Positions 56,422-64,000 of a stretch of DNA of 64,000 bases are shown one piece after another. The stretch is taken from NCBI GenBank assembly GCA_016630905.1, contig WBMQ01000014.1:558001-622000 (forward strand). Direction: 5' to 3'. The stretch is from Capillidium heterosporum (taxonomy: Eukaryota; Entomophthoromycota; Entomophthoromycetes; Entomophthorales; Capillidiaceae). The translations under genes and the position numbers were made by a program. Below the pieces are notes generated by a model. The model was not told the DNA's origin and made no database searches. It was given only the letters and a program-made list of their open reading frames with translations. Every line of letters starts with the position of its first letter. Positions within the stretch are counted from its first letter, which is position 1.

Positions 56422-58494
56422 ATATACAGTCTAATATTGGTCGCGTTGGTCTTAACCAGTGGCATCTTAATTCAAGGCCCAGCCACCTTCTTCGTACTCC
56501 CCAAGGAATGAAAGACTTACTTGATTAGTAACCGTTCATTATTCCTATGTATTACCAACTATGCCAACTACGACAGATTTGCAAAGTTAAATAATCCCAC
56601 ATTCAACATGATTGAATAGTATATGGAGTTCAAGGACCAAACCACTCATCAAATCTTGCAAGCAGGGATCTACGATATCACTCAGAGACTCTATAATTTG
56701 CAGTATGATTTACATCCCTCTTTGGAATCAAGATTCAGTACTTTTATTACTACATAGAGAAGGATATCAATACCAACAATTTCAGTCAAGGCTGTCGATC
56801 CCAAAGGAATTAAAGCTTTAGATGAGTTCAATGATACTTTGGCCTTTATTATATTTGCATTTAATAGGAATTTTGTTATCGTATCCTCTAAGAAGAATAG
56901 TGTCATTAATGGTTTGTGGATGTTAACTTCCTTAGGTAGCTTTAAAATCCTTAGAAATGCTTGGGTTCATACCTTCGAAGCTGCAATCACCTCTGGTAAC
57001 CAAAGTATTTTATGCAACATCCTGGCTAGCCTAGAGAGTGAAGTGGAGTCCTACGTCAATGCTTTACATACCTTCATTAACTTCAATAAATTTGTATCTA
57101 AGATCGTCTTCAGCAAAACTGACCACTTTCGTAACATTCCTACATCATCAGCGATATCTCCTGTATCCAAGCGTTTTTCTATTATTTATGGTAAAATGTA
57201 CGCCTCTAATCGATCTATCAATTCGAACACAGCTGTCGAGTTCAAACTCTGTAAAATCTCTGGGAATGATGCTTATGCTGCAACTACATTTTCTGGGAGT
57301 GGTGGCAAATACAAAATCTACTATATATCCAATTCAAAGGTCAATATTGGTGCTGTCTACGAGTACGATTTAAGTAAAGGTGGCGATAAGCTTTTGGTTG
57401 AAGCTAAAAGCCAAGTTCTGATCCACAATGCTCATATACTCGATATAAAAAACCATATAGTTGTACATGCTGATAGCGGAAACTCTTATGTTGCTATCTA
57501 GTCTGCTAAAAGCATTAAGGATTTGATTCTCAAAAATATCTTGGTTGACAAAGTTAATATCACCAAAGACAGCCCAATCACTTATACTAAAGCTAACTAT
57601 GCTAGCTCAGGAAACCTTTACTACTGAATTCCAAACAACACTTATACTTCCATCCCTAAGCTTTTAGCCAGGGTTGAATTCAAATTGTATTATAAATATT
57701 TTGAATTCACTCATGATTCCAACCAAGGTGTAAAGCAATCCTATATCCGTCGTTCCAAAACCTATCAGCCCCCCACTTGCTCCACCACCGTACTATCTGG
57801 ACTCACTCTAGCTAAATCAACTATCACTCGGTTCTCTACGACCATTCCTTTATTATTAGAGAAATTTATAACAAAGCCTTTATCTTTCATCCTCACGGCC
57901 CCAGTAGCATCGAATCGACAGGTTTAGGGGTCAAGTACATCTCTCACCTGCTCGATGTCGAAATGATTTTGGAATTTGTTGATAGTGAACTTTTTACTAA
58001 GAAAATTCACTTCTCTTGCCTATCTTCCGAAATCAACCTTCTATTCTTACACAGAAGACTTTGTGCTTATGGAGGTGTAATATCCAAAGCAAGACCATTC
58101 AAGACATCGATAACTACAACCAATACACACCCTCTTCGATTGGTATCGAAAATTACTACATCAACTATATTACATTCTTCTTCTCTCGCTCCTCTCGTTT
58201 CTTACCTTTGAACCGTCGTGCCGATACCAAGGCTACTACGCCAATCCAATCCCGTTAAGGTTGCTGCTTTAAGGGAAACCAGTCTTAGCGTATTCGACGG
58301 TGAGTACTTCATCTACAATTCCAACTTTGGACCACTGTGTTGCTCAAACTTTTGCCACTATCCATAATATCAATTATAAGAAATGTGATAGATATTTTAG
58401 CAACCTCTTGCTTTATCGCAAAGCTGATAAAGTTATGAACGTTAATCAACTTTTGATATCGACTATTGCCTTGGAATATTTGTCTAAAATTTAA
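56422..58494 (+). pseudogene. Dead copy of the secreted prolyl-oligopeptidase-like gene
   Basis: This region aligns from first to last codon with the intact gene at 61508-63778. The start codon has become ATA (IYSLILVALVLTSGILIQGP versus MYKLILVPLALASTTLGQ). Early in-frame stops follow after VLPKE, NMIE and FITT. A long open stretch then remains (56839-57501), e.g. VKAVDPKGIKALDEFNDTLA and ITSGNQSILCNILASLESEV. Later parts are frameshifted (57685-58494) but still recognisable: EFTHDSNQGVKQSYIRRSKT, and LISTIALEYLSKI at the end. The decay is clear and the copy is more AT-rich than the intact one. It lies on the same strand as the intact copy, 3 kb upstream, with the aspartic-protease-like gene between them. 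Confidence 0.9.
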
Positions 58495-58723
58495 TCAAAG
58501 CTTCAGTATTTTTCTAATAAACGAATATGTGTTTTGAAGATATTTTTTGTACAACATGCTTTATATATTACTAGTCAAGAGTATCTGGGATCAATAAGTA
58601 GCCATTTGTAAACAAACAAAAAAATTCATTAGACATCATTGTAGTAATTAAATACAAATTTATTGTATCTTATTAAAATATTTGTAGCGCTCCCTATATC
58701 ACCTTACCGCGTTACTTGGTACC

Positions 58724-60148
58724 TTACAAGCTGAAGTATACGAATAAGGCTGCTAAGATATAGGCAAAGCTGTGGCTGGGCTTAAGTGAATCGGAAGTGG
58801 TGGTTTTGACTAATGGGGGAGGAGCACTATCAACGTTGGTACCGTTAACCTTGGGCAAAACTAAAAAGTAAATATATCAGCATAAATAGTTCGATGTATG
58901 AAATATTCAATACCTAATCCATATTTCAGTGATTCGTAGTCAAAGACAGCTTGGTAGAACTTGTAGAAAGCAGGACCAAAGGCCATTTGGTTCTGCGTTG
59001 TTGGCTGGAATGCAAGGTAGCAGTTACCTCCATCTTCCTTACTAAACAGATCGAGAGGAAGCACTATCGATCTTTCACTGACAATCAGCTCGATTTTGGG
59101 CAGTTTGTTCCTCTCACTGCATGAAAACTTACTGCTGACACCGAGTTTACCCAGAACTTGATCGTAAATTTGCTTTGGCAGCTGAATGGTTTCCTGCTTA
59201 CTAACGACGATAGCCGAATTCATAGTCCCAGAGATGAAGTCAGCAATCTTAATCTTAGCATCCTTCAAACCCCAAGCAAGTGGTCTCGAAATCGCATCTT
59301 TGTTGAGGTAGGTTGGGACTTCAGAATAGAATATTTCGTTATCTCCTAACCACTGTTTGTTGATCTCACCGATCGAAAGTTTTTGTTCCCCATTTCTAAT
59401 GAGATCAAGATGGACTAAGTTGTTCTTAATTGCACCTGATTGGAAAAGTTGCGTTACAATAGGAGTTCGCATTGCGTCTCCTGGGACACCAAGACCAAGC
59501 TGTCCAACTACATCATTTCGGAAGACCAAAGGGACTTTACCTTGAGGGATTCCGGTGATCTGTGCAAGTGAAGCTTTAGATTTCTTGGAGCCGTTGATAG
59601 AGATTTCATCGGTAAAGAATTCTACAGTTAGGCCGATAGTCGTTCCGTTTTGAAGTGGAGTAGGGATGACGATGTCGTATATCCCAGTCTGGCCTTCAAG
59701 AATTTTACTTTTCGAAACTTCGTATTTGGCTTTGCTGTCGCGACAAAAGGAAAGTTTACAAGCATCGGTTACAATTACAGTCTCGGCGAATATATAGTCC
59801 ACTAAGGCCTTCTTTGTTATGACGTTATCCCCGTTTCCTAATGTTTTGGCGAGTTAGTTTCTGTTGAACCACTTTAATCTTATCGTTAGGATTCTTTAAA
59901 TATATTTGAAAGGTTTTAATACCTATTGTTATTTCGGTTATCTATCAAAACTAAGTATTAAATATAATAATTTATGTTACCGGATTGCTATTGATAAGGG
60001 CAGTTATTCCTTGGTACTGTTTCTCACTAAATGTCATTAAAATGTAAAATATACTATTTACGATGCAGCAGCCGTATCATTTTGTTGACCAGTTTACATG
60101 GAGTAGGGGAAGGAATCCCAGCAGCTTGAATACACTTGGTACTTTCAT
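58724..60148 (-). CDS. GPI-anchored aspartic-protease-like protein without catalytic motifs
   Basis: The main exon (about 59837-58914) and last exon (58860-58724, after a 53-nt intron) are clear; 5' exons are tentative. An upstream ATG at 60148 opens a signal peptide (MKVPSVFKLLGFLPLL). A short exon near 59.99-60.02 kb reads QYQGITALINSNP and another near 59.95 kb reads ITEITIG, the usual N-terminal strand of pepsin-type proteases. The fold is supported by KYEVSKSKILEG, LTVEFFTDEISING, GQLGLGVP, QKLSIGEINKQWLGDNEIFY and LPKQIYDQVLGKLG. The first D-T-G position reads VDYIFAET (Asp kept, T-G lost) and the second reads IVVSKQETIQLP (Asp lost), so proteolysis is not expected. The C-terminus (TTTSDSLKPSHS then a hydrophobic FAYILAALFVYFSL) is a GPI signal, as in yapsins. 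Confidence 0.65.
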
Positions 60149-61507
60149 TTCAAAAAGCTAGGTTGCTGAATTCCAAACTATTCATCTTTTGGTGAAGGTC
60201 CCATTCTATAAAAAGATATAATAGAAATAGCCTAATTTATTTAAGTATACTATTGAACAAGATTTAAAGAATAATTTAAACTTCCAGTTCTTTCTATCTA
60301 TTGAGCCAATTATTGCTTGGATCAAGAAAGATTTGTTTGATAAGTTACTCCGATTCCAATTTGGTAGAAACCTAAATATATACTTGCAAATAAAACTGGA
60401 TTTGCCAATTGAATGTATACTTTTACATATCAGAGCTTTACATGCAGCTACTATACCTTACACCATCCTTTAATATTTATAAATGATTTAAAGATGATAT
60501 AAACGTTTACTATATATATAAATTGATAGAATGCTATTTCTAAATGAATTCAACTATCCAAATTTTCAGAAAATCAATATATTTACACCATCTATTTTCT
60601 ACCATTTTGAACTTATTCATCCATCGAATATACAGGGCAATTTCTAGTTTTGTGATTCTACAAGTATGTGAGATAGGTCAAGCCTACATATAAACAGGTA
60701 TCAAAGAACGGATTATAGCCAAAGATCTCAAATACGTCAACTCATTACATATAGAACTGCAGTCCAATTGATAAATGTAACCTATGTACTTCTTATGTGA
60801 TTATACGTGAATAGCTCAAAGACTAAAATATATTCTATAAGTTTCTTTTATGAATGTTCTGGTAAATATCGGCATCATATTATCCAACTGGTTCTATTAC
60901 ATGAGCCATTGGCGAATCCATCCATTTATACGTTAAAAAAGAGCCGTAATGGCCGTCAGAGCTGTCTGCCCATTTACCCATTTGACTATGTATTTGCCTT
61001 AAGAACGGTTACTATAAATATGTCCTAATTCTTCAAATAATAGATTATGGTTGCAAAGAAGGGCAATATAAAATTTTGCCCTACAAAACAAAATACACCT
61101 TTCAATATTTTACTAAAGCAAGCTACAACAATATACTATAAGCTGTGTAATAAAGCAGCAATCGAATCATTTAGTACAAAAGTTTACTTACCATATACCA
61201 TGTCTGTAAGCTATACAGTTTTCTTTATACTTCGAACAAAGCCATTGATATTTATCAATTGAGTGATTACTCCGAAATTATATTTTTCCTATGGAATTGA
61301 ATAAGCCAATTAACAGAGCTAATAACTTATTTGAATGGTCATGGACTTGTATTTATAGATTGCACAATAAATTTGTACCAAGCCTGTTCTTAAAACTAGA
61401 ACCCAATGAAAAGCACTTCAGTGGATCCGAAAGCTATAGTCCCGAAAAAATGTGATAAGAGAATCGAAGCGCAATTGTAAGGCAGCACCTTTCTATTCTT
61501 AATTAAT
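60149..61507. other. Divergent upstream region of the two protease-like genes
   Basis: About 1.4 kb lying between the minus-strand aspartic-protease-like gene and the plus-strand S9-like gene, presumably holding both promoters. Open frames at 60807-61262 have no recognisable features. Confidence 0.45.
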
Positions 61508-63778
61508 ATGTACAAACTAATTTTGGTCCCATTGGCCTTAGCTAGTACCACCTTAGGTCAGTACTACGTTACTCCCTTCCGACTGCCTAACGCATGGAGA
61601 GACTACTTGATCAGTAACCCACCACCAACTCTGTGTACCGCAAACTATGCCAACTACGATCGCTTTGCCAAGTACGACGACCCTTCTTCGAACTTGACTG
61701 CCCAATACCGTGATTCTAGAAACATCAAGTCTCGTGAAACCTTACAACGTGGCATTTCTGACTCTACCCAGCAGCTCATCAGCTTACAATCCGGTCCACG
61801 CCCGGTCTTTGGCACTAAGATCAACAACTCTCACTATTACGTTGAATTGGACATTGGTGCAGATAGCTTCAAAGTCAAAGCTGTTGATTCCAAGGGTGCT
61901 AAGGTATTGGGTGATTTGAAACAGTTCAAACGTGACTATTACGATGTTTTAGCCTTTGTTACTTTCTCATCCGATGGAAAATACGTCGCTGCCTCTTTCA
62001 AGACCAACGGTGCTACTTCTGGCGAATGGATCTTGGTTGCTTTAGACGGCTTTAAGGATGTTCTCCGTGGAACCTGGGACCGTACACCTGAGGTCGCCAT
62101 TACCGCAGGTAACCAAGGTGTGCTACACAACGTCCTAGCTATCCCTGACAATGAGTTCGAATCCTATGTCAACCTTGTCCATACCTACACCAAGGCATCC
62201 TACACTCGTTCCAACGATATGGTTTCCAAGGTCATTTTCAACGAGGCTGGTTACTTCCGCCATATCCCCTATGTCGTCGGAAATGTCGCTTGTGTCCAGG
62301 CCTACCCCAACCGCGGACAACTTTCATCGGTTATTTGTGGTAAAGTGTATGCTCCAGGAAAGTGCAAGAAAGCCGACACCAACGGTGAGTCCAAGTTCCG
62401 TAAGATCTCTGAAAACGATGCCTACGCCGTAGCTACCTTTGCCGGAAGTGACGGAAAATTCAAGGTCTACTATACGTCCGATTCAAAGGTCAACCTTGGT
62501 GCCGTCTATGAATACGATTTGTTCAATGGAAACAACAAGCTTTTAGTTGAAGCTAAGGGCCAAGCTCCAATCAACAATGCCCATGTAATTAACGAGAAGC
62601 ACTATGTAATTGTACACGCCGATAGCAAAGGATCCTACATCGTTGCCCAATCTGCCAAAGGAGCTAAAGATTTGACCCTCAAGAACGTCTTGGCTAACAA
62701 TGCTAAAATCGATGAAGACGGCTCAGTTACCTACACTGAAGTTAGCTACATTAGCCCAGGAAGTCTCTACTACTGGACTCCAAACAACGCCTATACTTCC
62801 GCCCCTAAGCTTCTAGTCAAGGCTGAATTCAAGTTGAACTTAAAAGACTTTGAATTCACCCATGATTCTAACCAAGGAGTAAAATACACCTATATCCGCC
62901 GTTCAAAGGCTTACCAGTCCCCTACTTGCTCCACCACCGTAATTTCCGGACTCGGTCTAGCCAAATCAACCATCCCTCAGTTCTCCACGACCATCTCTTT
63001 GTTATTAGCAAAGGAAGGCTGTAACGAGATAGTTATTTCTCATCCCGTTGGTTCGGAAGGCTTCGGCAAACAGCACAGAACCAATGGATTAGGACCCAAG
63101 TACATCTCTCATCTGCTCGATATTGAAACGATTTTGGAATTTGTCGGTAGTGGGCTTTCTACTAAGAACACTCACTTCTCCTACCTATCATCCGAAATCA
63201 ACCTTCTATTCTTACGCAGAAGACTTTGTGCTCGTGGAGATGCGGCATCCAATGGTAAAACCGTTCAAGGTACCGAGGGTTACAATGACTACTCATCTGC
63301 CCCAGTTGCTATCGAGTATTACTACGTCCCCTACCCTCCATTCTTCTTCTCCCGTTCCTCCCGCTCCTTATCTTTGAACCGTCGTGCTGATATTAAGGCC
63401 ACTACGCCAATCAATCCCGTTAAGGTTGCTGCTCTAAGAGAAACCGGTCTTAGCGTATTCGACGGTGAGTACTTCACCTACGGCCCAACCTTGGATTACC
63501 GTGTTGCCCAGTCCTTTGCCCCCATCCGCAACATCGATTACAAGAAGTGTGCCAAGTACTTCAACAGCCTTGCTCTCTACAACGGTGCTGATGGCTACTG
63601 GAAGGTGAACGGTCAGAACGCTTTAGGATACGATATTACCACCCTCCCCACCAAGGCTACCAGCATCGGTAAGAATGGTACCTTTTACATTCAGCCCAAC
63701 GTTGCCGATTCCGGTTACACCGATTCCGAGAAGCTTCTCTACCCCATCTCTGCTTTGGACTACCTCCAAAAGAACTAG
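61508..63778 (+). CDS. Secreted prolyl-oligopeptidase-like (S9) protein with degenerate active site
   Basis: Intact single-exon gene of 756 codons. Residues 1-17 are a signal peptide (MYKLILVPLALASTTLG). Residues 60-430 resemble the beta-propeller of S9A peptidases (FVTFSSDGKYVAASF, SGEWILVALDGFKDVLRGTW, ENDAYAVATFAGSDGKFKVY). Residues 440-756 resemble the alpha/beta-hydrolase part: FEFTHDSNQGVKYTYIRRSK, then STIPQFSTTISLLLAKEG, SHPVGSEGFGKQHRTNGLG and the helix DIETILEFVGSGLSTKN. The nucleophile elbow G-G-S-N-G-G is replaced by YLSSEIN. The C-terminal block that should carry A-G-H-G reads NVADSGYTDSEKLL, without the His. The Asp loop is also altered (NGADGYWKV). A 756-codon open frame with codon bias argues for a working, non-peptidase protein. 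About 90 residues between the elbow and the Asp loop, with FFFSRSSRSLSLNRRAD, are atypical. Confidence 0.8.
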   Translation: MYKLILVPLALASTTLGQYYVTPFRLPNAWRDYLISNPPPTLCTANYANYDRFAKYDDPSSNLTAQYRDSRNIKSRETLQRGISDSTQQLISLQSGPRPVFGTKINNSHYYVELDIGADSFKVKAVDSKGAKVLGDLKQFKRDYYDVLAFVTFSSDGKYVAASFKTNGATSGEWILVALDGFKDVLRGTWDRTPEVAITAGNQGVLHNVLAIPDNEFESYVNLVHTYTKASYTRSNDMVSKVIFNEAGYFRHIPYVVGNVACVQAYPNRGQLSSVICGKVYAPGKCKKADTNGESKFRKISENDAYAVATFAGSDGKFKVYYTSDSKVNLGAVYEYDLFNGNNKLLVEAKGQAPINNAHVINEKHYVIVHADSKGSYIVAQSAKGAKDLTLKNVLANNAKIDEDGSVTYTEVSYISPGSLYYWTPNNAYTSAPKLLVKAEFKLNLKDFEFTHDSNQGVKYTYIRRSKAYQSPTCSTTVISGLGLAKSTIPQFSTTISLLLAKEGCNEIVISHPVGSEGFGKQHRTNGLGPKYISHLLDIETILEFVGSGLSTKNTHFSYLSSEINLLFLRRRLCARGDAASNGKTVQGTEGYNDYSSAPVAIEYYYVPYPPFFFSRSSRSLSLNRRADIKATTPINPVKVAALRETGLSVFDGEYFTYGPTLDYRVAQSFAPIRNIDYKKCAKYFNSLALYNGADGYWKVNGQNALGYDITTLPTKATSIGKNGTFYIQPNVADSGYTDSEKLLYPISALDYLQKN

Positions 63779-64000
63779 TCTTGGCTGGTATATTAAATGA
63801 CGTTTCTTTAGTATATTAAACAAAACATTGTTTTTACTTTTTATTTGACTTGGTACGAAAGCAGGTACTACAGTATATTATACTTTAAACTTTGGTATAA
63901 AGTGCATCTAAAGTCAAATGAATAGATACTATAAATATATTGATAAAGCTAACTTTATTAATTAAGGATATAAAGTTGTACAAATAGGGTAGCTAAAGCA
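63779..64000. other. 3' flank of the S9-like gene
   Basis: AT-rich sequence downstream of the stop codon, running to the window end. No gene seen. Confidence 0.5.

Noticed and set aside
59838-59923. Alternative reading of the aspartic-protease-like 5' exon as coding for ITIGIKTFQIYLKNPNDKIK
   Set aside because: It resembles the strand before D-T-G but is out of frame with the main exon; treating it as intron keeps phase and gives a better gapless alignment, although that intron (86 nt) is longer than usual.

Overview
The window is nuclear DNA of a fungus, most likely an early-diverging (non-Dikarya) lineage. Fungal markers are two Zn2Cys6/fungal-specific transcription-factor genes, a WOPR (Wor1/Pac2) regulator, a C2-domain phosphatidylserine decarboxylase, a DOPA 4,5-dioxygenase-like gene and Ser/Thr-rich proteins with GPI signals. 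Three genes are unusual for Dikarya but known from basal fungi, animals or plants: an EBP-type sterol isomerase, an SS18/SSXT-domain protein and a TMEM135 homologue. Conidiobolus-like Entomophthoromycotina would fit (inference, not tested). Introns are very short, mostly 35-53 nt, with GT...AG ends and CTAAC branch sites. CTG is read as Leu, so the code is standard. Spacers are strongly AT-rich, and the window is gene-poor with many decayed genes.

Layout. 1-371: 3' end of EBP. 2.97-3.96 kb: WOPR regulator. 4-10.9 kb: AT-rich desert with gene relics near 7.4-7.7 and 8.6-8.9 kb. 10.9-17.7 kb: a three-copy family of small secreted peptides (two copies broken, one intact), a His-rich secreted protein and a cytochrome P450. 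19.6-21.4 kb: TMEM135-like membrane protein. 21.7-23.8 kb: decayed leucine-rich-repeat (RNI-like) gene. 23.9-25.5 kb: two paralogous Ser/Thr-rich GPI proteins. 27.0-27.8 kb: MRT4. 28-33 kb: desert with one decayed gene. 33.6-38.2 kb: SCO1, a peroxiredoxin-like-2 protein and an SSXT protein. 38.6-43.6 kb: two paralogous transcription factors, one of which has lost its zinc cluster. 44.4-55.5 kb: a housekeeping block (PSD2, PRP2/DHX16, DOPA dioxygenase, uL5m, RPT6). 56.4-63.8 kb: a secreted-protein locus with a dead copy and an intact copy of a prolyl-oligopeptidase-like gene flanking an aspartic-protease-like gene.

The most interesting theme is retained protein folds whose active sites are gone. 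The secreted S9-like protein at 61.5 kb has lost the serine elbow and the catalytic His. The aspartic-protease-like protein at 58.7-60.1 kb has lost both D-T-G motifs. The 605-residue transcription factor at 38.6 kb keeps its regulatory domain but its zinc-cluster cysteines are replaced or deleted. The small cationic Gly/Ala-rich secreted peptide at 17.4 kb, with two decayed siblings sharing its promoter layout, is the other candidate for something undescribed. No rRNA, tRNA, CRISPR array, transposase or reverse transcriptase was recognised.
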